Positions 26,765-35,631 of a stretch of DNA of 64,000 bases are shown here, in pieces. The translations under genes and the position numbers were made by a program. Numbering within the stretch: the first letter of the stretch is position 1; each line of letters begins with the position of its first letter. This stretch comes from Chitinophaga pinensis (GTDB lineage: Bacteria > Bacteroidota > Bacteroidia > UKL13-3), in the NCBI GenBank assembly GCA_945870425.1, contig CAMBSD010000015.1:25330-89329 (forward strand), written 5' to 3'. The notes beneath the pieces are model-generated. The model was given only the letters and a program-made list of their open reading frames with translations. It did not search any database and had not been told where the DNA came from.

Positions 26765-27035
26765 ATGAAAAAATAATTTAAAGTAGCCTTCTTTGCATTG
26801 ATAATGATGGCTTTCACAGCATATGATTCAATAGCTCAAACTGTTTACAAAACAAACAAAAAACTACATGCTAAAAAAAGCGCATGGGTAAAGACCGTCA
26901 AAGAAAGATTTGAATTGGCTGATGCCATCAAAGCAAATTATGTTCTTTCTATGTGGTCATTGCAAAGTAGATGGTGCTGTTAGCAAAAAAGCATTGTCAA
27001 TTAAAAAGAAAAATAAGCCAAATGCTCGGATTTGA
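26765..27035 (+). pseudogene. Broken small exported-protein gene
   Basis: From ATG 26765 the frame reads MKK then TAA. It continues in the same frame as FKVAFFALIMMAFTAYDSIA, clearly a signal peptide interrupted by the stop at codon 4. After about residue 65 the frame ends, but a +1 shift continues with CGHCKVDGAVSKKALSIKKK to a stop at 27033. So a nonsense mutation and a frameshift appear in a ~85-residue gene. The only intact piece (26798-26983) starts inside the signal peptide. A terminator follows immediately. No family is recognised; the CxxC may have bound metal. Confidence 0.55.
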
Positions 27036-27066
27036 AGGCGCGCAGCTTCGCTGCGCGCCTTATTTA
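27035..27066 (+). terminator. Strong GC-rich hairpin terminator
   Basis: An 11-bp perfect stem (AAGGCGCGCAG and complement) around CTTCG is followed by TTATTTATTT. It lies directly after the broken gene. Confidence 0.8.
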
Positions 27067-27162
27067 TTTGCAATTTCACACTATTAACATTTCAACAGCA
27101 GTGCAGCATTAACATTAGCAAATTAAAATTATCTTCGCCTCGCTCAAATAGAGGATAATTTT

Positions 27163-28620
27163 ATGACACCTATACAACTTAGTTCTAAAATCAATAAACA
27201 AATTTCATCACTTGTTATAACAAATAAAAAGGCCAAGTGGGCTGATCTTGGATTTTCAAAAGAAGAAATAGCATACGTTTCTAAAAAGATAAAACAAGAA
27301 GATAACTTCATTACCATTAATAGATTTGAATCACTCGTATTTGTTCAACTTATTGAGGAATTTGAAAAGAAAAATGAAGCCGCTACATTAGAAGCATATA
27401 GAGGTATTGGCAACAAAGTTACAAATACAATTAATGCGCATAAATACGAATCATTTCAAATAAGCACTACTGAAAAAATTGCTTTCGAACTTCTTTGTGT
27501 AGCTGAAGGAGCGGCTTTAGGCAATTACCAATTTATTAAATACCTATCAAGCCAAAAATCAAAACATACATTAAAAAACATCATCATTTCAGATAAATCT
27601 ATTTCTCAATCAGAAGTTGATGAAATGAACATTTTGGTTGATGCGGTTTATCAAGCTCGAAACTTGGTTAACGAACCTCAAAATGTTATCAACTCTGTAA
27701 CTTTTGCCGAAGAAATGCAAAAGATGGGCAAAGCCGCTGGCTTTAAAGTGGAGGTATTAAACAAAAGTCAAATTGAAAGTTTGAAAATGGGTGGATTGCT
27801 TGCTGTTAATCGCGGTAGTGTTACCCCACCTACTTTCACTATTATGGAATACAAACCCGCAAAAGCCATCAACAAAAAACCATTTGTCATTGTAGGCAAA
27901 GGTGTGGTGTATGATACTGGAGGCCTTAGTTTGAAGCCCACTCCAAATAGCATGGATAGCATGAAGTGCGATATGGGAGGTGGCGCTGTAGCATGTGCAT
28001 CCATGTATGCGATAGCAAAAGCTAAACTTCCTTATCATGTAATTGCGCTTGTTCCTGCTACGGATAACCGTCCGGGTGGAGATGCCTATACACCTGGTGA
28101 TGTGATTACCATGTATGATGGAAAGACTGTTGAAGTATTAAATACTGATGCCGAAGGTCGCATGATATTGGCAGATGCATTGGCCTATGCTAAAAAATAT
28201 AAGCCTGAATTGGTTGTTGACTTTGCCACCTTAACCGGTGCAGCAGCAGCAGCCATAGGGCACTTTGGAATTGTTTGCATGGGAACAGCTGAAGAACAAA
28301 CAAAATCTGCACTTAAAGATAGTGGTAATAGAGTGCATGAACGACTAGTTGAATTTCCGTTTTGGGATGATTATGCTGCCTTAATAAAAAGTGATATTGC
28401 TGATATGAAAAATATTGGCGGACCTATTGGAGGTGCTATTACTGCAGGTAAGTTTCTTGAGAAATATATTGATTACCCATGGATGCACTTTGACATTGCA
28501 GGACCTGCATTTATCAATTCAAATGATAGCTATAGACCAAAAATGGGCACAGGTGTCGGGGTTAGACTTATGTTTGATTTCGTAAAAAAATTATCTTCGT
28601 CAAAAAGTACTAAAAAGTAA
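27163..28620 (+). CDS. pepA: Leucyl aminopeptidase (M17 family)
   Basis: 485 residues, the normal length. A two-metal exopeptidase of the cytosol removing N-terminal residues from peptides. The signature NTDAEGRMILADALAYA is at about residue 327. The metal ligands in FVIVGKGVVYDTGGLSLKP (Lys and Asp near 245-250), DMGGGAVACA and ATLTGAAAAAIG are all present. The C-terminal catalytic half is well conserved; the N-terminal half is variable, as usual. Monocistronic. Confidence 0.95.
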   Translation: MTPIQLSSKINKQISSLVITNKKAKWADLGFSKEEIAYVSKKIKQEDNFITINRFESLVFVQLIEEFEKKNEAATLEAYRGIGNKVTNTINAHKYESFQISTTEKIAFELLCVAEGAALGNYQFIKYLSSQKSKHTLKNIIISDKSISQSEVDEMNILVDAVYQARNLVNEPQNVINSVTFAEEMQKMGKAAGFKVEVLNKSQIESLKMGGLLAVNRGSVTPPTFTIMEYKPAKAINKKPFVIVGKGVVYDTGGLSLKPTPNSMDSMKCDMGGGAVACASMYAIAKAKLPYHVIALVPATDNRPGGDAYTPGDVITMYDGKTVEVLNTDAEGRMILADALAYAKKYKPELVVDFATLTGAAAAAIGHFGIVCMGTAEEQTKSALKDSGNRVHERLVEFPFWDDYAALIKSDIADMKNIGGPIGGAITAGKFLEKYIDYPWMHFDIAGPAFINSNDSYRPKMGTGVGVRLMFDFVKKLSSSKSTKK

Positions 28621-28665
28621 TATTACTCGACCATCGTTTATTGTTGGTCAATAAAATAAATTAAG

Positions 28666-29730
28666 ATGAACAAACCGATTATAGGAATAAGCATAGGTGA
28701 TGTGAATAGCATTGCGGTTGAAGTTGTAATAAAAACATTGAGTGATAATCGTATCAACGAATTTTGTTGTCCTGTGGTGTATGGATCACCAAAGGTTTTG
28801 AGCTATTGGAAAAATGTTATAGGCGCGAAAGACTTTAACCTAAATTACATCAAATCTTTAGACCAAGCCAACCCTAAAAAAAGCAATTTGGTGGTTTGCT
28901 GGGAAGAAGAAGTTGAAATAAAAATTGGTGAGGCCAATCAAACTGGAGGTAAGTATGCTTTCAAAAGTCTGGAAATGGCGGTGAAAGATTTGAAAGAAGG
29001 GAAGCTAAATGCGCTTGTAACAGCGCCTTTAAACAAAAATATGGTGAACAATGAATTGCTACCATTTAAAGGTCACACTGAGTATTTAGCTCAACAAGCC
29101 AATGTTCATGATTACATGATGTTTTTGGTAAGTAATGATTTAAAAGTTGGTTTGGTAACAGGACATATCCCGTTAAAAGAAGTATCCTCAAAACTGAGCA
29201 AGGATTTAGTTTTGAAGAAAATTAAATTAATGAATGATAGCTTAAAAAACGATTTTGGTGTTTCTAAACCAAAAATTGCTGTGCTAGGGTTAAACCCACA
29301 CGCAGGCGATGCAGGACTATTGGGCAATGAAGAAAAAGATATTATTGAACCAGCAGTAAAATCAGCACAAGAAGAAGGTATTATTGTATATGGCCCATAT
29401 CCAGCTGATGGTTTTTTTGGTTCAAAACAATTTACCAAATTTGATGCTGTTTTAGCTATGTATCACGACCAAGGTTTGATTCCATTTAAATACATCGCCT
29501 TTGAAGATGGCGTTAATTACACGGCAGGACTTCCTTTTATTAGAACTAGCCCCGACCATGGAACAGCCTACAATATTGCTGGTAAGAATGTAGCAGATGA
29601 AAGCAGTATGAGAAATGCCTTGTTTGCAGCTATTGATTTATACTTCACGAGAAACAATATTGCAGAATGGAAAGAATCCCCTCTGCCATTTTCTAATCTA
29701 CGTAAAGAAAGATTCAGGATGGATTTTTAA
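28666..29730 (+). CDS. pdxA: 4-hydroxythreonine-4-phosphate dehydrogenase
   Basis: 354 residues. This NAD-dependent enzyme of the DXP-dependent pyridoxal phosphate route forms 3-amino-1-hydroxyacetone phosphate. Metal-binding and active-site segments are in place: FKGHTEYLAQQ near 136, LGLNPHAGD near 209, MYHDQGLIPFKY near 266, and TSPDHGTAYNIAGK near 299. The start MNKPIIGISIGDVNSI (family MxxPxIGIT(I/S)GDxNGI) has Ser where Gly is usual. Other pdx genes are not in the window. Confidence 0.95.
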   Translation: MNKPIIGISIGDVNSIAVEVVIKTLSDNRINEFCCPVVYGSPKVLSYWKNVIGAKDFNLNYIKSLDQANPKKSNLVVCWEEEVEIKIGEANQTGGKYAFKSLEMAVKDLKEGKLNALVTAPLNKNMVNNELLPFKGHTEYLAQQANVHDYMMFLVSNDLKVGLVTGHIPLKEVSSKLSKDLVLKKIKLMNDSLKNDFGVSKPKIAVLGLNPHAGDAGLLGNEEKDIIEPAVKSAQEEGIIVYGPYPADGFFGSKQFTKFDAVLAMYHDQGLIPFKYIAFEDGVNYTAGLPFIRTSPDHGTAYNIAGKNVADESSMRNALFAAIDLYFTRNNIAEWKESPLPFSNLRKERFRMDF

Positions 29731-29873
29731 TCCTTAAAGTGGCAAATCTATTCAAACAACAAGAACACTGCACAAATGATACTTAGCCCAGTTCAAGCAT
29801 CATGATATTTTTTATTATTATTTCATATTAATCAAATAGGCTGTGCCTATATGATAGAATTCACAAGTAAAAA

Positions 29874-30155
29874 TTGAAAATTATACAAAAAAACGATCCA
29901 CTACCCACAATGCCCGCCCATCAAAGGGATGACGAGGATGAGCTTGTAGAAGATGAACAAAAGGGTTTATTTAGTGATGTTTTTGCCATTTTCTTTTTTA
30001 TATTCATAGTCATTATTTCAGTAGCAGTAATTTTAGAACTCAAACATGAATATCATGTTGATTTATTTAATGGAATAAATACCCCTTTTGATGATTTGTA
30101 TTTCGCTGTAAAAAATACCTTTACTGGCAAGGCACCCAACCAAACAGGCAGATAA
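29874..30155 (+). CDS. Small single-span membrane protein of unknown function
   Basis: 93 residues from a TTG start; ATG 29910 would give 81 residues and is an equally good candidate. An acidic N-terminus (QRDDEDELVEDEQ) precedes one strong membrane helix (VFAIFFFIFIVIISVAVILE), then a ~45-residue tail outside. No family recognised. It sits alone between pdxA and the small membrane ORFs. Confidence 0.55.
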   Translation: MKIIQKNDPLPTMPAHQRDDEDELVEDEQKGLFSDVFAIFFFIFIVIISVAVILELKHEYHVDLFNGINTPFDDLYFAVKNTFTGKAPNQTGR

Positions 30156-30236
30156 ATATTCTTTTTTATGCTAAAAAACAGCTATTTTACTGATTAAAAA
30201 CATCTAGCAATAAGGATAATTCACTAATCCTACTTA

Positions 30237-30244
30237 TACCTTTG
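30237..30244 (+). promoter_or_regulatory. Candidate -7 element (TACCTTTG)
   Basis: An exact TAnnTTTG match lies 20 bp before the ATG of the 69-residue membrane ORF. No -33 element was recognised. Confidence 0.35.
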
Positions 30245-30263
30245 GGTATCAAAAACTAATAGC

Positions 30264-30473
30264 ATGTTACTCATAATTTTAACCCTATTATTGACATTAA
30301 ATGTCTTAGGATTTATACACAGAAAAAAAAGCTGGCCTAAAATATTTATGATTGTTCAGGTTTCAAGTTTTCTAATTTTCACCATAATGATTAATGTTGG
30401 TGCAAATAACCAAAAGCAATCTAGTTTGAACAAAACAATCAATTCAGTGAAAGAGTTGTTGATTTATCGCTGA
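30264..30473 (+). CDS. Small hydrophobic protein, first of two tandem paralogues
   Basis: 69 residues. It begins LLIILTLLLTLNVLGFIHRK, then KSWPKIFMIVQVSSFLIFTI, making two membrane helices joined by a basic turn. A 26-residue polar tail follows. The first ~47 residues match the ORF at 30575 in length and in the pattern LT-hydrophobic-N-(V/I)-x-G-...RKK-x-W-(P/A)-(K/R)-I. That conservation between neighbours argues for real translation. Function unknown. Confidence 0.55.
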   Translation: MLLIILTLLLTLNVLGFIHRKKSWPKIFMIVQVSSFLIFTIMINVGANNQKQSSLNKTINSVKELLIYR

Positions 30474-30574
30474 TTTCGGGGATAATTACTTGATTTTAAA
30501 GTGATTAAAAATTAGATATTTAGTTTTGTATTCCAAATTGATAATCTTAATTTTGATTAAGCAATCACTAAAGT

Positions 30575-30712
30575 ATGATATTATTTATTTTAACTTTCCT
30601 TATGCTTACTAATATTGTAGGTTATTATTACCGCAAAAAAATTTGGGCAAGAATATTAATGATTACGCAATTACTAACAATGGCAGGTATGTTAATTGCC
30701 TTGGGAATTTAA
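30575..30712 (+). CDS. Very small membrane protein, second tandem paralogue
   Basis: 45 residues: MILFILTFLMLTNIVGYYYR, then KKIWARILMITQLLTMAGML, then IALGI. It has two helices and a basic turn, aligning without gaps to the start of the 69-residue protein at 30264 but lacking the polar tail. It is 102 bp downstream. Its stop is one base from the end of the convergent MgtC-family gene. Confidence 0.5.
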   Translation: MILFILTFLMLTNIVGYYYRKKIWARILMITQLLTMAGMLIALGI

Positions 30713-30713
30713 A

Positions 30714-31361
30714 TTAATATTCAAAATTTTTAATTTCATCATCCTTTAAAAGCAATTGAGTGAATGCATCCAAAGTATGCTGATTTCCTCCAACACTAAA
30801 ACTATAAACCAATTTTCCATTTTGCTTGGTATGCTTTACGTTAAACAATTTCAGATTATGAGATTGAGTTCTGTCCGCGATTTTCTCAAACTCTTCCAAC
30901 TCATCAAACCATATCTTATAAGTTCTAACCTCATGTGTTCTATGGATCAATTTCTCTACATGAGGAATAGCAAAAAGAAATAACAAAACTAAAATAGCTG
31001 ATAGTATCGAAAACAAAAACTCGCCACTTCCTACCCCTACTCCCAATGCAGCAATAATCCAAATAATGGTAGCAGTGGTAAGCCCACTTATCATATTATC
31101 TTTATCTTTAAAAATAGCACCTGCACCAATAAATCCAATACCTGTGATGATATTCGCTGCAATTCTATCATGACTTTCAGAACTACCCAATTTATAAGAA
31201 AAAATAGTAAATAAGGTTGATCCGATACAAATCATTACCATCGTTTTGAAGCCAGCATTTTTGTTTTTGTATTCGCGTTCTACCCCGATGCACGCGCCAA
31301 TCAATGCTGAAATAATCAACTTATTTAGATCCTGTTCCTCTATAATGAAATCAATATTCAT
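30714..31361 (-). CDS. MgtC/SapB-family membrane protein
   Basis: 215 residues. An N-terminal MgtC domain of about five helices carries LIGACIGVEREYKNKNAGFK (residues ~20-39), MICIGSTLFTIFSYKLG, and then NIITGIGFIGAGAIFKD near 90 and SGLTTATIIWIIAALGVGVG near 112. A soluble ~75-residue C-terminal part follows, perhaps an ACT-like fold. MgtC proteins are linked to survival at low Mg2+ and to inhibition of the F-type ATPase in pathogens; the role in free-living Bacteroidota is not settled. It is 5 bp downstream of a lipoprotein gene on the same strand. Confidence 0.9.
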   Translation of the reverse strand: MNIDFIIEEQDLNKLIISALIGACIGVEREYKNKNAGFKTMVMICIGSTLFTIFSYKLGSSESHDRIAANIITGIGFIGAGAIFKDKDNMISGLTTATIIWIIAALGVGVGSGEFLFSILSAILVLLFLFAIPHVEKLIHRTHEVRTYKIWFDELEEFEKIADRTQSHNLKLFNVKHTKQNGKLVYSFSVGGNQHTLDAFTQLLLKDDEIKNFEY

Positions 31362-31366
31362 ATAGA

Positions 31367-31777
31367 TTAGTTTTCTAAAGCACTTTTAGGAATATTTTGG
31401 TTGTTTATCTTCTTAAACCTACGAGTAAAAATGATATTCGGATAAGCAATTTGACAAAATTTATTAGTATCAAGCACTTGAATATCCCATCTACTCTTAA
31501 TTTTCCAAATACTATAATCTACAAACTGAATATAAGGCTGATTGATTTTATTTTTAAAAACAGCATAGGTATAATAAGCTGTCCAACCATCAAAATTTCT
31601 TTCGCACTCGGCATATTTATTAAATGTGATGGTATTGCCACGCTGTTCTTCCCATGTGCCAATAATTGAAAATGGTATTTCAGTTTCAACAAGAACAGGT
31701 TTAGGATTATCCTTTTTGTCTTCGCATGAGACCAATGCTCCGACTATAAATGCTAATAAAAATAATATTTTCTTCAT
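31367..31777 (-). CDS. Small lipoprotein, unknown function
   Basis: 136 residues. The signal peptide with lipobox GALVSC puts the lipidated Cys at residue 18, followed by a short Asp/Lys linker. The body holds IIGTWEEQRGNTITFNKYAE and several aromatic strands, like the lipocalin-style domains of many Bacteroidota lipoproteins. It lies immediately upstream of the MgtC-family gene in a likely two-gene operon. No specific family assigned. Confidence 0.7.
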   Translation of the reverse strand: MKKILFLLAFIVGALVSCEDKKDNPKPVLVETEIPFSIIGTWEEQRGNTITFNKYAECERNFDGWTAYYTYAVFKNKINQPYIQFVDYSIWKIKSRWDIQVLDTNKFCQIAYPNIIFTRRFKKINNQNIPKSALEN

Positions 31778-31844
31778 TTTTTTAGTTTCAAAAATATGAA
31801 TTCAAATTAATTATGTGATAATTATCTGACTATAAAACTAAAAA

Positions 31845-31967
31845 TCATGACAAAAGCTCTGATAATTCAAGGCAAATCTTTGCAGGAACCAACGCTAAAA
31901 AATCTTCAGGGATAAATGCACTTACGTATAAGGCAATTAATACTAATAACATTGCTAGAATAAACAT
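31845..31967 (-). CDS. Possible 40-residue membrane peptide
   Basis: The minus-strand frame from ATG 31967 encodes MFILAMLLVLIALYVSAFIP and then a 20-residue part with one Cys and acidic residues, ending in TGA. One clear helix. It lies between the lipoprotein gene and tRNA-Arg. There is no paralogue in the window, so support is only the clean hydrophobic profile and the position. Confidence 0.35.
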   Translation of the reverse strand: MFILAMLLVLIALYVSAFIPEDFLALVPAKICLELSELLS

Positions 31968-32055
31968 AGTCAAACATTTAAAGAATAACACATTTTGGAA
32001 TCAAAAGTAATTATACAAATAGGTTAAAAATTCCAAGTCTTATGCCCGACCAAAT

Positions 32056-32089
32056 AAAAAACCCCTACAAATCAATGTTTATAGGGGTT
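32056..32089 (-). terminator. Terminator of tRNA-Arg
   Basis: On the minus strand AACCCCTA and TAGGGGTT form an 8-bp stem, followed by T6, just after the tRNA 3' end. Confidence 0.8.
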
Positions 32090-32094
32090 AATCG

Positions 32095-32168
32095 TAGTCC
32101 CAGCAGGATTCGAACCTGCGACCTACGGTTTAGAAAACCGGTGCTCTATCCAGCTGAGCTATGAGACC
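32095..32168 (-). tRNA. tRNA-Arg (anticodon TCT)
   Basis: A 74-nt cloverleaf. The acceptor stem is GGTCTCA with TGGGACT (G1-T72 wobble), the D arm GCTC/GAGC, the anticodon loop TTTCTAA reads TCT, and the T arm is GCAGG-TTCGAAT-CCTGC. The top pair of the anticodon stem is C-T. The 3' CCA is not encoded. Confidence 0.95.
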
Positions 32169-32272
32169 AAAAGCGGTGCAAATAAAATTTTTTTCTGTTG
32201 CAAAGCAAACTTAAATTCAATATTCCTTTTTTTAGTCTCATATTTTTATTCTAAAACAATAAATTGCAAGAC

Positions 32273-34225
32273 TTGATTCCACATAATAAAATAGAAGAAA
32301 TAATGAATGCCGCTAACATCGAAAGTGTTATTGGCGATTATGTTCGTTTAAAAAAACGCGGGGTTAATCTATTGGGTAACTGCCCTTTTCATGGTGAAAA
32401 AACACCTTCTTTTACAGTATCACCAGTAAAAGGAATATACAAATGTTTTGGCTGCGGCAAGGCCGGAAATGTGGTAAATTTCATCATGGAACACGATAGT
32501 TTGGGCTATGTGCAAGCACTAAAATTTTTAGCAGATAAGTTCAATATTGAGTGGCCAAAGCAGGAACAAGTTAATATTGACGAAGAAAAAAAGCAGCAAA
32601 GCGAGCGCGAAAGTCTCCAAATTTTAAACAATTGGTCGGCTGAATATTTTGAAAACATCCTTTGGAATGATACTGATGGGCAAACAATCGGATTGGGTTA
32701 TTTTGAAGAACGTGGTTTTAGACATGATATCATCAAAAAATTTCATTTAGGTTATAGCAAAGATTCATGGAACGCATACTTTGATGAAGCTATTAAGAAC
32801 CAGTACAACACAGAAGTATTACTTAGTTCGGGTTTAGTTAAACAGAGTGAAGACGGCAAGAAATATGATGCCTATAGAGGTCGTGTAATTTTCCCTATTC
32901 ATGGCAGCAATGGAAAAGTCATTGCTTTCGCAGGTCGCTTTTTGAAAAAAGACCCGAAAAGTCCAAAGTATGTAAACTCTCCAGAAACCATTCTTTACCA
33001 TAAAAGTAATGAGTTATATGGCTTATACTTTGCTAAAAACATAATCAAGCAAAAGGACTCAGTATACTTGGTTGAAGGTTATACAGATGTGATAAGCATG
33101 CACCAAGCTGGTGTCGAGAATGTAGTGGCTTCTTCTGGTACATCCCTTACCGAAAACCAAACCAAGCTTATCAAACGCTTTACAGACAATGTAACCGTTT
33201 TGTATGATGGAGATGCTGCAGGTATTAAAGCCAGTTTGCGCGGTATTGATATGTTGCTAGAGCAAGGCTTGAACGTGAAGGTGGTGCTTTTCCCTGATGG
33301 AGAAGATCCTGATAGCTATAGCATTAAAGTGGGTTCTGAGGCATTTGCTAACTATTTAAACGAATCGAGCAAAGATTTCATCTTATTCAAACTGCATTTA
33401 TTGCTAGGTGATACCAAAGGTGATCCTGTGAAAAAGGCTGCAGTGGTCAGAGACATTGTAGAAAGCATCGTAAAAATACCAGATGTATTTAAACGTGCTG
33501 CTTTCATCAAAGAATGTTCGCAATTGCTTGAAATAGATGAGCAATTGCTGATAAGCGAAGCCAATAAATCGAGAAGAAATTTTGTTAAACAACAAGAAAA
33601 GGATTGGATTGAAAAAGAGCCTCATACGCAAGCCGAGGAGACTTTAACATACGAACAAGCCATTGATGCCACCTTCAAAGAAATTGATGGTTATCATCAA
33701 GAAAAAGACATTGTACGCCTGCTATTGAAGTATGGCAATAACAAGATTGATAACTATATGAATGCTGCCCATTTTATCCTTCACGAATTGCATCAAGACG
33801 AAATAGAAATTGAACACAACAATATCCATTTGTTTATTGATGAATACAAAAGGCAATTGGAAGTACAAAGAGATTTGAATGACACATTCTTTATTCAACA
33901 CCAGAATACAGACATATCAACCTTAACGGCTGATGTGCTTGGCAGTCAGCTCACCACAAGTCCACATTGGGGTCGCAAATTCGACTATGTAGTGGAAGCA
34001 CCTGAAGTAAATTATATTGAAGATATCGCTTCATCCTTACGCAGAATCAAACAAAAATATTTGGATAAAAAACTGCAACAAACCCTTAAAAATATTCAAG
34101 AGGCATCAGACGAAGAGACCAATGATTTATACCAACATGTGTATCAAATTTTATTAGAACAAAAAACCAAATTAGCCCTAGAAACGGGAACAGTGGTGCA
34201 AAGATGGTTTGGCACTAAAGCTTAG
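32273..34225 (+). CDS. dnaG: DNA primase
   Basis: 650 residues from the TTG at 32273, chosen because MIPHNKIEEIMNAANIE then lines up with the usual primase start (MIPxxxIxxIxxAxDI); a TTG 9 bp upstream is also in frame. It makes RNA primers for replication. The zinc ribbon is CPFH...CFGC at about residues 38-62. The TOPRIM core holds YLVEGYTDVISMHQAG near 268 and VLYDGDAAGIKAS near 310, and the catalytic RVIFPIHGSNGKVIAFAGR is near 204. The C-terminal ~200 residues would bind the DnaB helicase. No ATG start is available that keeps the family N-terminus. Confidence 0.96.
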   Translation: MIPHNKIEEIMNAANIESVIGDYVRLKKRGVNLLGNCPFHGEKTPSFTVSPVKGIYKCFGCGKAGNVVNFIMEHDSLGYVQALKFLADKFNIEWPKQEQVNIDEEKKQQSERESLQILNNWSAEYFENILWNDTDGQTIGLGYFEERGFRHDIIKKFHLGYSKDSWNAYFDEAIKNQYNTEVLLSSGLVKQSEDGKKYDAYRGRVIFPIHGSNGKVIAFAGRFLKKDPKSPKYVNSPETILYHKSNELYGLYFAKNIIKQKDSVYLVEGYTDVISMHQAGVENVVASSGTSLTENQTKLIKRFTDNVTVLYDGDAAGIKASLRGIDMLLEQGLNVKVVLFPDGEDPDSYSIKVGSEAFANYLNESSKDFILFKLHLLLGDTKGDPVKKAAVVRDIVESIVKIPDVFKRAAFIKECSQLLEIDEQLLISEANKSRRNFVKQQEKDWIEKEPHTQAEETLTYEQAIDATFKEIDGYHQEKDIVRLLLKYGNNKIDNYMNAAHFILHELHQDEIEIEHNNIHLFIDEYKRQLEVQRDLNDTFFIQHQNTDISTLTADVLGSQLTTSPHWGRKFDYVVEAPEVNYIEDIASSLRRIKQKYLDKKLQQTLKNIQEASDEETNDLYQHVYQILLEQKTKLALETGTVVQRWFGTKA

Positions 34226-34309
34226 CTTTATTTAAAATCAAAGTTAGCTTCAGAAATAAACCCTATTATTGCAATGTAGAACTACAGCTACCTAAGAAGA
34301 GAAATAGGA

Positions 34310-35509
34310 ATGAAAACAATAGGCATTATTCGCGAAGGGAAAAAACCATCTGACTTAAGAACCCCGCTTACACCAAGACAATGTGTTGAATTAATGAATA
34401 TCATCCCAGATATAAAAATTTTGGTGCAAAGCTCCCCTTTCAGGTGTTTTAATGATGATGAATACAAAAACGCAGGTATTGAGGTGGTTGAAGACATGAC
34501 ATCATGCGATATTTTATTGGGCGTAAAAGAAGTGCCAGTTTCTGAATTGATAGCTGACAAAACCTATTTATTTTTCTCACATACCATCAAAAAACAAGCT
34601 CACAACAGAGCCTTGCTGCGCAGCATATTAGAAAAAAACATTCGCCTAATCGACTACGAAACATTGGTTTGGGATGCAGGCAATAGAATTATTGGATTTG
34701 GACGTTTTGCAGGCATTGTAGGTACGCACTATGCATTCAGTATGATGGGCCAAAAATATGGTTTATTTAATTTTAAACCTGCCCACCTTTGCCACGACTA
34801 TTCAGAAATGATTGAGCAGTATATTGGTGTAAAGTTACCTTCTGTAAAAATTGTTTTATGTGGAGATGGTAGGGTGGCTCATGGCTGTATTGAATTGATG
34901 AAAAAACTTAAAATTCACCGTGTATCTCAAGAAGAATTTTTGGACAACACCTATGATGAGCCAGTTTACGTGCATCTAAGAAGCGAAGATTACTACGCAC
35001 ACAAAGATGGACGAGAGTGGGATAAATCAGACTTTTATAAGCATCCAGAAGATTATGTAAGTTCTTTTAAACCTTACTTCCAAAAAGCAGATGTAATGCT
35101 AAATGCAATATTTTGGAAAGAAGATATTCCATTGTTTTTTACCCATGAGGACATGAAACGTATGGATTTTAACATCAAAATTATTTCTGATATTACCTGT
35201 GATGTGCCAGGCCCAATACCTTCTACTACAAGAAGCACAACTATAAACGATCCATACTATGGGTATAATCCATTTACAGCGCAGGAAACCAAGCCTTTCC
35301 AAGCCAACACCATTGACGTGCAAGCGGTTGGTAACCTGCCATGCGAGTTGCCTATTGATGCTTCAATTGAATTTGGCGAACAGTTGATTCGTCATGTACT
35401 GCCAAGTTTATTGATTGAAGACAAGGAAGGTATTATTAAAAATGCGACCATTGCCGAGCGAGGTAAACTGAATGAAAGGTTCGCTTACCTACAAGATTAC
35501 GTACAGTAA
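34310..35509 (+). CDS. Saccharopine dehydrogenase/alanine dehydrogenase-family NAD enzyme
   Basis: 399 residues. The N-terminal half begins MKTIGIIREGKKPSDLRTPL with TPRQC after it, and has LFFSHTIKKQAHNRALLRSI near 93. This resembles the lysine-forming saccharopine dehydrogenase (LYS1) and alanine dehydrogenase fold. KIVLCGDGRVAHGCIEL near 183 is a Rossmann nucleotide loop, though it lacks the usual GxGxxG. SDITCDVPGPIPST near 297 matches the LYS1-type substrate region. dapD (54082) shows that lysine is made by the DAP route, so a catabolic or other role is more likely than lysine synthesis here. Confidence 0.8.
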   Translation: MKTIGIIREGKKPSDLRTPLTPRQCVELMNIIPDIKILVQSSPFRCFNDDEYKNAGIEVVEDMTSCDILLGVKEVPVSELIADKTYLFFSHTIKKQAHNRALLRSILEKNIRLIDYETLVWDAGNRIIGFGRFAGIVGTHYAFSMMGQKYGLFNFKPAHLCHDYSEMIEQYIGVKLPSVKIVLCGDGRVAHGCIELMKKLKIHRVSQEEFLDNTYDEPVYVHLRSEDYYAHKDGREWDKSDFYKHPEDYVSSFKPYFQKADVMLNAIFWKEDIPLFFTHEDMKRMDFNIKIISDITCDVPGPIPSTTRSTTINDPYYGYNPFTAQETKPFQANTIDVQAVGNLPCELPIDASIEFGEQLIRHVLPSLLIEDKEGIIKNATIAERGKLNERFAYLQDYVQ

Positions 35510-35631
35510 TTCAATAATTATTGTAGTTTTTGGATTTTCTAACTAGGCACCAACGGCCTTATTTTACTAGGATTTTAATGCCAATTTACTTCATTTTTGC
35601 TGATACAAAAGCAAAAACGTATGTTTGAAAC

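Noticed and set aside
28628..28651. Hairpin GACCA...TGGTC between pepA and pdxA as terminator
   Set aside because: The stem is only five to six pairs and there is no T run; pepA and pdxA may be read through.
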